Source: Stropharia rugosoannulata
Lineage: Eukaryota; Basidiomycota; Agaricomycetes; Agaricales; Strophariaceae
DNA: 64,000 nucleotides
Direction: 5' to 3'
Assembly: GCA_028532985.1 (NCBI GenBank)
Contig: JANCIK010000005.1
Span: 2,982,501-3,046,500, forward strand
Shown here: positions 47,353 to 59,507 of the stretch, piece by piece
How positions within the stretch are numbered: position 1 is the stretch's first letter
Layout of the letters: every line of letters begins with the position of its first letter
Notes under the pieces: model-generated
Database searches by the model: none
What the model saw: the letters and a program-made list of their open reading frames with translations, nothing else
Told to the model about the DNA's origin: nothing
Position numbers and translations under genes: made by a program

Positions 47353-48151
47353 ATGTTTACCCCCTTTAAACTTCTCAAATCATGTCATTCTACTTCAAGA
47401 CTACCGATCCAGTCCTACAGGCGTTATGTGCATACTTCGCCGATTACACCTGAAGTACCAGGCACTTCTAGTCTTCCCAAACCACCTGCTTTGTCCCTAC
47501 TTAACACTCCAGCAGAAAATACTGCAGCTTCGGAGTGGGTAAAGAAATTTAGTGAAGCCCGGGGAGCAATATCAAAGGACTTGGTTGAACTGACATTTGC
47601 ACGCAGTTCTGGTCCAGGAGGACAGGTACGTCTTGTTTGCTGTTCTGGTTAATGCGCCCACTCACGCAGGGCGGGAACAGAATGTTAACAAAGTTAATAC
47701 TAAAGCCACTGTACGGTGTCCTTTGAATCAGGCATGGATTCCGAAATGGGCGATTCAAGATTTGGCGAAGGACGTACGTGCTATGTTTGTGAATCCGTCT
47801 CATTGACTGCTAAGCATATACAATTTTTCGTATAGACACATTATGTTGAGTCTACACACTCAATTCTTGTAACATCTACTGTTCACCGGTCTCAATCACA
47901 AAATGTCAATGAGTGCTTTGGGAAGGTCCGTGTACAGGTTTTATCATGTCTTAGTTATTTTATACGCCGTTTAGCTCCATGCAATCATCCTTGCAGCAGC
48001 ATCCAAGCCGATACAACATGAAGCTTCTGCTGAACAGAAAAAAAAGGTCGACAATCTCATCAAGGCGGACAAGGAACGTCGGAAAGCGGATAAAATGCAC
48101 AGAAGTAGCGTCAAACAAGCGCGAAGTGGTAAAGGCCCGTTCGATTTTTAG
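47353..48151 (+). CDS. ict1: ICT1/MRPL58-type mitochondrial peptidyl-tRNA hydrolase
   Basis: Class-I release-factor-fold protein that rescues stalled mitochondrial ribosomes by hydrolysing peptidyl-tRNA. Four exons, 47353-47625, 47681-47773, 47836-47925 and 47975-48151, give 210 aa. The presequence (MFTPFKLLKSCHSTSRLPI...) is basic and Ser-rich. The catalytic GGQ motif lies in SSGPGGQNVNKVNTKATVR, with the first intron directly after the Gln codon. The C-terminal tail is Lys/Arg-rich (KKKVDNLIKADKERRKADKM...), as needed to sense empty mRNA channels. Length fits the family. It lacks the stop-codon-recognition domain of mtRF1, which separates it from true release factors. Confidence 0.88.
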
Positions 48152-51100
48152 TTTATCTCATGTCTGTCAGCACTTCATTCCAAATTCATCGTTGTAAGTA
48201 AATGCTATCGGTCTTTTAATTCTTTCCTCTAACGTCGGCCAGAATCCAAGATTTCGCATACTCAACACTTGTTTCATATTGCCTCGACAGCTCAATTTTT
48301 TATGTAAACACGGACAACTATCTATCCCTTTCCCCTCAAGAATCCTTGTATTTTACAGATCATACAGTTCCCCACATGTACGGGTGCCATCGCTTATCAG
48401 TATCAGGTTGACATTCTACTTTTAAATGTTGAAGACCAACCCCGCGACGTGAACGATGTCCCATCTGCTAAGTTCCCCTTGGCCCCTTGTTTCTCACTGG
48501 CGTTTGCAATTAACTGGGCTCATCAAGAACACGTTATAATAGCCCGATCGCATTTGAATACATTCGACGACCCCAACCTTTACCTGGACGTTGACACAAA
48601 CGCGTCATGGCATTCTAGCCAGAGCAAGAACTCCTTGCTTTTACCTCATCATCCACTTGTTTTTGGTCACTCCCCCAACATTAAATCCAGCGTGTTGATC
48701 TGATACGAGGATGAACATTCGCGCAGAAGGTTCGGTTCTCGCTCACCTGAAGTGATTCTCACTCACCTCTTTCATCTTAGCTCGGTCCCGAGCGCAACCC
48801 TAACCTGATGTATTTCTCCCGACGTTATATCCGTTAATTTTGGTTTGGGTTGTATACAAGTGGGCATCCAGTCAATACTCAGCCCATTTGCTCAGATATA
48901 AAGCCTTGATCACACGTATGCCGACAACTAAATCACTAAACAGTACACAAACTCCAAGCAAGAGGTCACGAAAAAAGTACCACAAGAGTGACCGCCACTG
49001 CAGATACCAGACCAAGTTCCTATTACGTTTCAGAAGAAATTTTGCTTTCTATATGTCAAGTTTGCCCTACTATAAACTACTGGCTCTGTTCTTCAGAAGC
49101 ACGACTAACGGATGGATCCCCTACTTCAATGCCCAGGGATCCCCGGAACACCGTCGACATTCACCAGGTGCACCTCCAATGACCTGAAACTGTCCCAAAT
49201 CGTTATGAATACCGGCTCTTCTTTGCTATCTTATCTGGTCTGTGCAAGCATGAGTCCTCTGGGCTATTGGTCAGAACTCGAGCTTCCCAAAAGCGTGCAC
49301 GTAGGCTCATTGCTGTCGCCGCTGCAAATAATTCTATACTATCCGGGTACCTGGTCTTTTCAAGCATTCAGAAACTCTTTATTAGGGACCTTGAGTCAGT
49401 ATTCAGCTAGGCTGTCACACTCCCTTCGAACCCCTTCTACGCCACAGGTCGCAATCCTCCGGGCCGCTCAGTCCAAATATATCAGTGCTTAAGTGGCTTC
49501 AGCAGGTCTCGTTCAATTTCCAGGTCTGTTCAGGAAGCATGGCACGAGTTCTGCGTCAGTCCCGAGTGCGGGGAAGCCCTTGACTGGACTTATGGATCGC
49601 GTTTGTCATAGTACATATTCAACCAAAACTGCTCATTTGAACGCCGCGGAGCCGGCGATTTCTCCTTAGCCTCGTGATTAGCCCAGGAATCTAGGACGCC
49701 TCCTGGTCAGAGGATCTACTATTGAACATCTGCGCTTGCGTATCTACGTTGAGGGGCGGACCTATGCCTCCACTGTCCTCGCTCTGCCTGCCTGACACAG
49801 TTACTTTCTTATCAAGATTATACCTTCGGTCTTTCTAGGTTCACTTTCTCGAAGACTAGTTTTAGCTTTATGACTCGCGGTGAGATGCCTCGCCTTCTGC
49901 GATTGGAGCTCGTGCGGGGCGCTGCGGGTCTGCAAGGCCCTCGAGGCTTGTGCCATGGTCGCTTTCGCCATGTTCGAGAATGGAATGAAAACCTGACTGG
50001 AATGTGCTACTCGCGTTTTCCATTTCCATTTAATTTCTGCCTTGCATTTGAGGAGAGCGTGCTGTATATGTGGAAAGGCAGCCGATCATCTTACTAACCA
50101 GACGTAGTGTCATGGCACGGAATCGAAGCCTGTCTGTCGCCTTTCTGGGCCATGGGTGTCGTGGATCCCGTCCGAACACCGGTTTTTGACACGATTGCCT
50201 GGACACCCGGGGATCAGAGGGTAAAAAAATACAAGTTACGCTATGAGATTTCTTTCCTAGTTTCACTGGGATGTGATCCTGTTTCACTGTCATCACCCAT
50301 ACCTTTGGTCGGTATGGCACAAACCACATAAAATACCTTCATATACCCTTTCTCTAGCCAATTGGACACTGCAGGTATATTTCCTGGGTTACTGACTGCT
50401 ACGAAGAAGTTGATCCTCGTATCTCATTGACGGATTTTCAGTGGGTACGCATATCAAGTCTCGAGAAGCCCATTGTTGGGCAAAAATGATCCCCACACTG
50501 TCCATTCGTCATTCTCTAGGAAAGCAGACGCCACCGCCACAGGACCTGATTATGGCGGGTCTGTACATGGCTTTCTTTACCAAAAAGACGTGGTATCGGT
50601 GAAGTTGTGGTGCTCGGGTCACATTGTATCGTTTCTACGCACCATACAACAAGGAGTTCCACTGCTTCGCTTCGTTGGATGGAGAGATAAATCCCAATCT
50701 GGCCCGCTGTAGGACGCATGTTCAGCGCACGAACGCAGGTCTACGGTCGATTTCATTGTGGCGAGAGAATGATGTAGGAAGGTAACAACTTGCGAAACGG
50801 TTTATCTGGCATCCATTAATTCAATGGTAGCGTCCATCAGACTGATGGTATTCCTCTAGGGGGTCTCGCCACGGTCTCAGCCAGGTTTATGCGGGTATTT
50901 GCCAGAAAACGGATATGTACGGATCTAAATCGGATACAATCCTTGTGTTCGTGTGTTTCTATAGTATTTTCATTGGTCTCGACATGCTGATGTTACAGAG
51001 TAAAGATTATAACCCCGTACAATAGGCACATTGACATTGAAGCGAGCCGGCTGTAAGAAGAATGACTGGGAAAATTCATTGTCCTCGCTGTCCTCTCATG

Positions 51101-51766
51101 TCAGGCAAACATTATCAGTGTCTCCTCGTGCTTTGTTCTTTCATTGTAATGCCTTTAGTGTCTTTCTGGAGGCATTCTGGACTTGCTTTGTAGATCTCGA
51201 CGCTGCGTTCGGGAAAAGTGTGATTTTGGTATACAAGTCTTCAACTTGGGCGATAACAATTCTGACAACTTGACTTCTTTTAAGGCACAAAATTTGCACA
51301 TATCATTGGCATGCATTGCCGGAGAATGCCCATGCGATCAAAGCGAGTTGTGACACTTAATTTACAATTTATTTTTGGCCTTGCACAGTAGATTATGCTC
51401 CAGCGCGGGTCAGACTGGAAAAAGGCATTCGCCTGCAAGGATGAAGCACGAATGAATTCATTAGAAGGGACCTCTAGTGGATAATATTCTTCCTGGCCTT
51501 CCTAGACGAGCCGGGGGGTCGATAAGATAAGCGCAGGCAAAACCCAAAATGATGGTTACAAGGGGTTTGTAGCCAATAATAGGATGGAGAGTTCCACGGA
51601 TGTCAGTTGGCGCTGAAGTAGGGGCGAAAGTGGTGATTCAGCGGTCCATATTAGGTTTGGAGGCCAAACAGCGGCAAAGTTTAAGGGCAAAAGAAGATGG
51701 AAATCGAGGAGCCGTACGCCTTCTTGTTTCTTTCCATTACCTTCTCCCTCCCCCTCCCCTCGTCCC
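48152..51766. other. Gene-poor 3.6-kb stretch
   Basis: Many 60-130 codon open frames on both strands, but none has a family motif and I could not link any two by convincing splice sites. No terminal repeats or RNA genes seen. It may be decayed element or pseudogene sequence. Confidence 0.4.
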
Positions 51767-51773
51767 TTATAAC
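51767..51773 (+). promoter_or_regulatory. TATA-like element of the DUF1996 gene
   Basis: A TTATAA-type element about 80 bases before the ATG at 51850, after a C/T-rich tract often seen before fungal transcription starts. Confidence 0.4.
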
Positions 51774-51849
51774 CGTCCCTCCTCCCAGCGTTTCTTCAGC
51801 TGGTCCTTCAGTCTTTTATCCAACACGCTCTCTATTTTCTGCAGCCCCA

Positions 51850-54254
51850 ATGAAGCTTTTGTTGACGCTGGCCGCCGCGGCCGCCTCGGCGCACGCGTAC
51901 TGGTTGATGGGCATTGGCAAGTCTCTGTGCCGAATATATGCGTCATTTTTCTGACTTTCTGGCCAGAGGACTTCATTACTACTGAACGTATTGACCCCAT
52001 TGTTAATCCTGGCAAGGTATCGGGACATGTGCATTCAGGTTCGTTCTAGTACCCCTGGCTGCCCAAAACGGCTAATTGATCATTATATTAGTGCTTGGTG
52101 GTAGCAACTTCAGGATGAACACCAACACGTCCTTCTTGCGCGAGAGTGAATGTACATCTATTCCAATCCCTCAGGACAAGTCCAACTACTGGTTCCCTGT
52201 AAGTTATCAATTAACTCGTTCTATCTCGAAGCACGAGCTAATCACATTGTTTAGCACCTGTACTTCCAGTAAGCCAGTCTAGATTATGTGCCCCATATCG
52301 GAAACATGCTCAAAAAAAATTCAGATGGAACAATGGAAGCTTCTCCAGCCTCAGCGGTGGAGCAGTGATGTTCGTCCCATTTCTCACGTATTTGTTACAT
52401 TTTGGCTGATAACATACTACTTCCAACAGCTGTAAGAGGACCGACATGTGCTCGACATAACATCGTTAAAAATTGCTACTCTAGATTACTTGTTCAGCGA
52501 TACTCCGGGAACTACTACCGCGTTCCCCGATAATGTAAGAAACCTTCAACTCCTCAACCAACAGGTCACTAATGATGTCATTTTATAAGTTCCGTATGCT
52601 GAGTGGTGAGTTCGACTCCCGTTTCCAATCATCGGCTCCGGCAGAGACATACAATTTTTTAATTACTGGTTTAATGCAGGTGACCCGACTCTCAGAACGT
52701 ACAACGCGTCTAGCTTCGCTCAACAAGCCGTCACTTTCCTGTGCCTCGATTTTAACGGTGTCTCGACTAAGCACAACGAGCTTCCTTCTGGTTCATGCCC
52801 CTCTGGTATTCGTGCCCAAATAGTAAGATATTAGAGCTTCCTATGCTGAATGGAGCTGACAATTTTTTCTAGAACTTCCCCAGTTGCTGGGATGGGAAGG
52901 TCGGTTTTTCTCGCACTAACATAGCTGAGGCTGTACTCAACATTTACTTCGGCAGAACCTCGACTCTCCGGATCATAAATCCCACGTCTCTTTCCTTTCT
53001 ACTGGACCCGACTCGGGCTCATGCAGTGATCCTAACTTCCCTGTTGTTCTTCCACGAATTTTCATTGAAGTACGTCGCTACTTCCTACTACATTCGACCT
53101 AATTGATCTTTCTAAACTGTCAACAGGTTTACTGGGCGTCAAACGACTTCGATGGCATGAGAAGCCAGGCCATGAATTCTACTCAGCCATTTGTGTAAGC
53201 GTTTTTTATGCAATGATGTAAACAAAATGTATTGATAAGTGCGAATCAGGTACTCTTACGGTGACCCGACTGGGTATGGATACCATGCTGGTATGAATAA
53301 TCACTCTTTAATTGTTAGGTGTGCGGAGCTGACTTGTGTGGACAGACTTTATTAATGGTTGGGACGAGGGTGTCCTCCAGAAGGCTGTTGATAACTGCCA
53401 TTGTAACCCATACGGTGATGTAAGTGCCTCTACAAACGATCTACTGAGTACATATGACTTACATCTATATCAGGCAACATGCTGCGTGCAACAGGGTTTG
53501 TTCGACATGAACCAAGGACAGAATTGCTACATCACCAAAGCCGTCGATGAGCAGAGTTAGTAAATTCATTTGCGCTGACTACCACTTCCGTATTAATGCA
53601 TGTCATATAGCTACCGGTACTCTTCTCAAGCTCCCCGGAAATAACCCTGTTCAACCTGAGGGCAAGCAGGCTGTTATGTTCCCCGCCGACTCGACGCCCC
53701 CGCTGTTGGCTCCGATCTTCGCGTACACTGGTAGCACACCGACAGCCACGGGAACTATTGTCACCCCTGGAGAGACGAATGCTGCTGGAGCAACATCAGC
53801 CACCCCTACGGCCGCGGCCCCTACAACCACTGCTGCTCCGGCAAGCTCATCTGTCCATCCTACAAGCGCTGTGCCACCCGCCTCTATGCAGTCGTCAACG
53901 CCTTCTACTACGAGCTCGAAATCGGCGACCTCTGGATTCCCATCGTTGAGCATCCCCTCAGTTTCCATCCCATCAATCACAGTTCCGGCCATCCCCACAA
54001 TTAGTGTTCCTCATGTTCTGAGTGTTAACACTGCCGCAACTGCTGCCACATCAATAGCTGCACCGGCCAACAGGCCCACTGCGATTTCAGCACCTGCTAA
54101 CGGGGCATCCTCTTCTTCTTCTTCTCCCGCATCATCGGGAAGCAAGACATGCCGTTCCAACAAGAAACGCCGCGCCCTGGAAGAGGAACGCCGTGGCTTG
54201 GAGGAGCATCGTCGGCATGTTCGCCGCCTTTCCTATGCTTTTAACACGCTTTGA
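51850..54254 (+). CDS. Secreted DUF1996 protein, 16 exons incl. 2-base microexon
   Basis: Secreted basidiomycete protein of unknown function. Exons 51850-51916, 51967-52038, 52092-52198, 52255-52268, 52325-52369, 52430-52431, 52485-52534, 52590-52605, 52680-52822, 52873-52899, 52956-53069, 53127-53194, 53250-53290, 53346-53419, 53474-53555, 53611-54254 give 521 aa. Signal peptide MKLLLTLAAAAASAHA is followed by YWLMGIEDFITTERIDPIV, the DUF1996 start. Further family blocks are GHVHSVLGGSNFR, FNGVSTKHNELPSG, FPSCWDGKN, HKSHVSF and DPTGYGYHADFINGW. The DUF ends near residue 320, before a Ser/Thr/Ala/Pro-rich linker and a basic tail (RRALEEERRGLEEHRRHVRR). The first intron has a GC donor (GCAAGT), and the phase closes only with a CT microexon at 52430. 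Confidence 0.88.
52430..52431 (+). other. Inferred 2-base microexon (CT)
   Basis: It lies between an acceptor (CAACAG, ending 52429) and a donor (GTAAGA, from 52432). Upstream ...GTG-AT, then CT, then AT-TAC spells V-I-Y-Y-L-F-S-D, the expected family sequence. The flanking introns are 60 and 53 bases, typical sizes here. Confidence 0.7.
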
Positions 54255-55848
54255 ATGACCCTCATGTCCCTACTGCGCTCGATTAGAAGGTCTTTGTATC
54301 GCCACAGAGAACCTCAGCGAACGTATTTTTTTCCTCGTCTGTCTTTTCTCGTAGTATGTTATGAATCGCCCCTGTAGTGGCTATTCCTGGTTCTTGTGGT
54401 TTCTCTTAGCTACAGTTGTTTCATTTCATCTCCAGATTCATACCCGTTCCATATCTCATCTCTCTCATTCCCCTTGTTATCTTCTCAGATACCATCCACG
54501 TCAAGATAATGACGACCGCGATGATCCTGCGGATCATCAAAAGCATTTAAAGTTCCTTTATCCTGCATCCTAGGCTGATGCACCTCCGTATCTTTCTCGA
54601 TGGTGGTGGAGTGCACTTCCAACTTTTCGCAGCTCGTTGACTGATTCTGTATTGTTGGTATTGTGTGTTTTGCCCAGGTATCCATCATATTATTGCTTAG
54701 TGTAGATCGTGAATTATAGCTATATGTATTGGTTTCACGATTCACAAAGAGGCCCGTAAGTAACCAAGTACGCAAACAGTCACATCAATGGGCCGCGAAC
54801 TTGCTGGAGGAAAGACCTTGGCAGTGTCTCCAAGAAAATGAGTATGTGCTCAAACAAGTAAATTTTTACCTAAATTTGGTTACTCTCTTTAGATCAATTT
54901 CTCACGATCCACTTTGGGCCCTCCAGGTAACAGATTCAACGACCTCCCAGTTGACCTCCAGACTAATGCCTTCTAATGCTCAGTTTATTTCTCTCTATAG
55001 CTCTTAATACAAACTTCTTATCAGAACTGTCCTGCTAAGTAGCAGGTTCATTAAAATCAGATGACCAGTGTTGGACCAGTGGTGATCATCATACATCTGG
55101 GAAAGTCCGTGGCAAGGGGTGATTCACATCCGTGATTCCCACGGTTCACGACGTAATCGACCTTGAATCGTCCCTATATTGGCACGCCAAATATGCCTTT
55201 CAACTGTCGGAATGAAATCAACATAGCTTCCTTGTTCTAAGATTGTCTTAATGTAATCCAAGATTGATTATATGGTTTATTATATCTGACTTCCTTATAC
55301 ACCTTTATCTTCACACTCAGAAGGCACACGCAGTAAAAATCATGATGTAGGTAGAGCAGGTAGCTTGCAACGGCGTAGAATCAGCGCTCCTTGATGATAA
55401 GATCTATGCACGTCAGTTCGGTAAAGTTTTTCAACAGCAAAAATGAGATCGGTCGATAGCTTAGTCTCCGTATTTCTACTGAAGGCAAGGTCAAGATCAG
55501 TAGCAGTCTTCCGAACAGGCTCTTATCATATTATACGAGAGATGAAGTCATAGAATTTTTGACAACATATCAGAACTAAAGCAGAGTGCTGATGAACATA
55601 GTAAGAAGCGGCAGGCTATCTGATCCATGGAATGCCACTTCTAGGACGTCTTGTTCTGGTTTCGTTCTAGTACTATCTATAGCATTTCAATGTTTTATAT
55701 AAAGCTCACTAAAATCTTTTTCGAAGATGTCCCAGGGTTAAGCCCCGTCCCTTTACTGGTCATGAATACAACTATGGATACAGCTGAGAGCCTCTCACCA
55801 ATGTAACCATTCTTTCGACCATCAACCTTATGGATTACTAACTTCTTT
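54255..55848. other. Intergenic stretch with one minus-strand open frame
   Basis: A minus-strand frame at 54775-54485 (96 codons) is polar and Ser/Thr-rich (STLSNNMMDTWAKHTIP...), like the cytoplasmic tail exon of a mushroom multi-pass membrane protein. No transmembrane exons could be found upstream of it. Possibly a relic; otherwise nothing is seen. Confidence 0.3.
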
Positions 55849-57238
55849 ATGCACAGAAAGGCATCGCTGGTACGACCGCTCACGATCACTCATAAATTAT
55901 CTGATTAATAACTTATGGATGCTAGTTACTTGGTGCATTCTTTTCATGGGGGCTTTTTGGCGTGCTCTCGACACAAGTCTGTAGGTGAATAATTATTGTT
56001 GAATTGTGTCCCACTGAACTTCAGAAAAAATTTGATCCCCAGACATGTACTCTCAGGCATTTCCGAGAGACTCCGTTACCATAAAGACTCTTGTTTACTC
56101 CATATACTCGGTTATACTCTGTCAAATTATATTGTACACCAGTGATTCATTCAAACCCTTTGTGCGCGGCTCCGGACTTCCTGGCGTCGAGACCTACTGG
56201 TTCTCAATGTGCATGATTAATGGCCTAGGTACGTCGTTCAGGATCTTTAGTAACTTACACTTCTTTAGAATCATTTCTCGTTACTTATATTACTCAACAG
56301 TGGCTTGCGCAGTGCAGACATTTTATGCATGGCGTATTTATGTCATCTCGGGGAAGATTGTACCTACAGTCGTCATAGGACTGGTACGCTTTCTCGTCCA
56401 CACACTCAAGCAAACAAATTCTAATACTTCAAGCATAGACTTCGGCAGTGTCTCTTGGCGCATCTGTGGCATTTTCTATAGCAGTAAAGAGGATTGAAAG
56501 TGTCCTTCATATCAGTCAATTCGCATTAAATACGGCTGCTGTAATTACTTTTAAACCCGGGCATTATTCGTATGAACTCACTTCAACTTAGGTATGGGAG
56601 GCGAGCGCAGCGGTGTGCGACATAACCATTGCTGGCTGCATGACGTACTATGTGAGTGATGGAGTCAGAACTGCACTTAAGTACGTTATATTAATTTGAA
56701 CTCAACAGCTGAAGCGTCGCTGTCCCGAAGGACAGCACTTCGTAAGAACAACATCGCTCGTTAACCGCATTATTCGCCTCACTATTGAGACAGGAACCAT
56801 AACAGGTGCGTTTTTTACAGTGGACTAGGCTGTCTTACCTTTATTTACCACTTGTTGATTAAATTAGTGGGCCTCACAATTGCTACAACGGCCGTGATGT
56901 TCAGCCCTCAGCATCCCATTTATTTTCTTCTCCTTCTCAGTGTTCTTGCTGGGGTATATGCAACAGCCTTTATGACCGTGCTAAACAGCCGCATTCGTGT
57001 CGTCTCTCAATCAGTGACGACGGCTTGTATGGAGGCGGAAGTTGTTCTTGCAGGCTATGGCATGCAGCGCATCGGCCAAAGTGCATCAGGGACAGGCGCT
57101 TCATCGGTTGGAAGTGAAACCCGAGGCGGAGTGATGGTGACAGTAACAAAAGAGGAGTTTGACACGCGCTCTGACTCAAATAGGAGGATTAATAAGGTTG
57201 GCTGTCTCCTTATCATGCCTACCAGAACCATGATCTAA
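55849..57238 (+). CDS. DUF6534 multi-pass membrane protein
   Basis: Basidiomycete-specific membrane protein with about seven predicted helices, function unknown. Exons 55926-55980, 56043-56228, 56301-56383, 56439-56540, 56592-56651, 56709-56805 and 56868-57238 join in phase. The order is LLGAFFSWGLFGVLSTQVY, then SQAFPRDSVTIKTLVYSIY, GVETYWFSMCMINGLVACA, FYAWRIYVIS, WEASAAVCDITIAGCM, and the DUF6534 block LVNRIIRLTIETG...VLAGVYATAFMTVLNSR, followed by a soluble Gly/Ser/Thr tail. The first coding exon is tentative: 55849-55869 (MHRKASL) gives the right phase, but seven codons cannot be verified from composition. Such genes are expanded in mushrooms and often clustered. Confidence 0.7.
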
Positions 57239-57443
57239 TGTATATGTTAGGACAACTCTTTGGCCGACAGTGAAAGCATGCTCTAATTCAGGAACCATAC
57301 TAACATAAACATAAGAATTTCTCTACTGGAAGACAATTGAACGCGAGAATTGTACCTCATTTCTTTAAATCTAGGCTGTCACATTTTATCCACAAAATGT
57401 TCAACGTTCAACAGCGCTCTGGCCTCAGGGTAACGAAAGGGCT

Positions 57444-58278
57444 ATGCGTGAGAATACTTTTATGGTAACTTCCCACGGACGCTCGAACTGGATGCACTTA
57501 AAAAGAGTTCTTCGTAGTATGTATATAGCTTACGCTCCTGTATCACATGATAAGCTTGTTCAAAGAGCGCCGGACGATAAGAATCTTGGCTCTGGCGGTA
57601 CTCCAGACCCTTCCCGTACTTCGCAAGCACTATTCGACCCAATGCCGCAACTGGTCACGATCGCACTGCTGCCTCCACAGGAAGATGGCGTGCAGAACAA
57701 ACAGGGAAAGCAATATGCGACAATTCGTTTGTCTGACTCTTACGAGGTTAGTTAAGTTATCATATAAGGTTCTCAAATCACAACTGAAACTGGACGGCCA
57801 GGCAACGGTTGACAGTGCTATTAAGGCTCATAAGCGTTATTTACCAGCAACCATTGGTATTGAAGACATTGAAGTGCTGTGGCCCATAGCTGATGGTGAC
57901 GACAGAGCTTGGTCAACAATACAGGCTGAAGATTGGAGTTTAATTAAAGTGGAAAGAATGTTGGCTATTCGAATGAAGGTCGATTATCCCACACATGGAT
58001 CCGACAACGACCTGAACCGGTATCAGAACTCTTTTGTTATCGGCAAAGTTGGCTTGTCTTATGGTGTCTTCAAGAATTTTTCAACTCAATGGAGCAGAGT
58101 CTCCTTTCTACACGAGAATATAATATCTCCTGGCATAGACAGACCAAGATCCTATCAAGTATTAATCCTTTCTATGCTCTTGGAAAGTTATGGGACTCAT
58201 AAGTCGTCGTTTAGGAAGCTGTTGGATTCATTAAAGCATTTGTGGCCAATGAGAAATATTGTCCTTTTGAAGGATTAA
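57444..58278 (+). CDS. Hypothetical protein, two exons
   Basis: 57444-57746 and 57802-58278 join in phase 0 (GAG to GCA) to 259 aa. The middle reads GKQYATIRLSDSYEATVDSAIKAHKRYLPATI, then IEDIEVLWPIADGDDRAWSTI. This reminds me of a small alpha/beta domain found in many uncharacterised mushroom proteins, but I cannot name it. Both ends are uncertain: the start could lie at an internal ATG, and the last 80 codons have less coding character. It could also be a fragment of a larger gene. No signal peptide or membrane segment. Confidence 0.35.
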
Positions 58279-59507
58279 AAAGTAATGGTATGTACTGAGG
58301 ATCCTCCCTCATTACACAAAATAATTCTCAGGTTATCTGATTATGCTCATCTGTAGGAAAATCTAAACTTTCAGAAAAGGACAACGACAACTGTGATTTC
58401 AAATTTTATTTTGTGAATCTATCAGGACCTCCAAATCTATCAGAGCAGTGGGTTGAATTCCCAGAAAGCGCCTATACAGACGAAAAGGTCTGGCGTTCAC
58501 TCGTTCCTCGGCCCTCTAAAGTCTTGGGATTTAGTCTCCTTGAACGCAGGGCACCACCATACAAGGCTTCGACTTGATCTAGGCTTGTTGATAGAGCGGT
58601 GTCGGAATAATCTTTCCTACTATCGTTTGTACAGTTATACGATACCTAAATGTATGCGATGGAGTATCGGACATGCTCAGCGAAGATCCTTCAAGCATAC
58701 TCCGGTACATCTGTATTGCTAACACACCACGGTGTTGATCAGAGGCCCTCCGACACTCAGAGCCCCTGTGCTCAGGCAAAAGAATGACTAACTCGTGACT
58801 AGTACGACCTTATAAGCGAACTTCCCCTTCCTTGGGTACTGGTTTACATACCTTCAAGCCGGTCACAACGAATCTTTGTAATCTGGGTCTTCATCTTCCC
58901 AGCTATTGAACTCTTTTCTCCGAGACTAAATATAGACGATAGTAATACGGTACCATACCATCGCAATAGTTGTTCCTTTTTTGCGTCTTAATCAAACATC
59001 TTCTCGACGATATGACGTCCTCACATGGGAGCTTCAATTAATCTGAAGGCTTTCTTCACATGCTCATCTTCTACGTACATTTTCAAGCCTGGACTTGATC
59101 AAGTATGCATATACCGGATCGCGAGCAGGCTGTTCCTCAGCTGACAGATGTGAAAGGAGCATCTGTGACTCTCGAGGACGGATGTACTGGGCACGCACGA
59201 GGGAGATTAGTGAGGGTATGCACACGCACATCACCAATCAGGCAGATGGGCGCTGGACAGACAGACTATTATGACACCTTCGAATTCCAGCGCTGGAATC
59301 TCAATTGCAACATGCAGTACTAAACATAGATCACAGTAGTAAAATTGAGAACGGTGTGGCAGGAATTCATTGTCCATGATACATGAAAATAATACTTAAC
59401 CCTCCAAAGAGCTTACATAAATACATACAAGACTACATCTACGGATTACATACCCTACGCTTCTCGTAGACAACGACGGGTAAGTGCAGTACACGGCCGA
59501 TAAGGAA
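58279..59507. other. Intergenic stretch, no supported gene
   Basis: 1.2 kb, AT-rich, with only short frames. The end includes the 3' UTR of the minus-strand membrane-protein gene. Confidence 0.5.

Noticed and set aside
48840..50720. Cluster of medium open frames as a possible transposase gene
   Set aside because: No catalytic motif, no terminal repeats and no splice-consistent joining; chance frames cannot be excluded.
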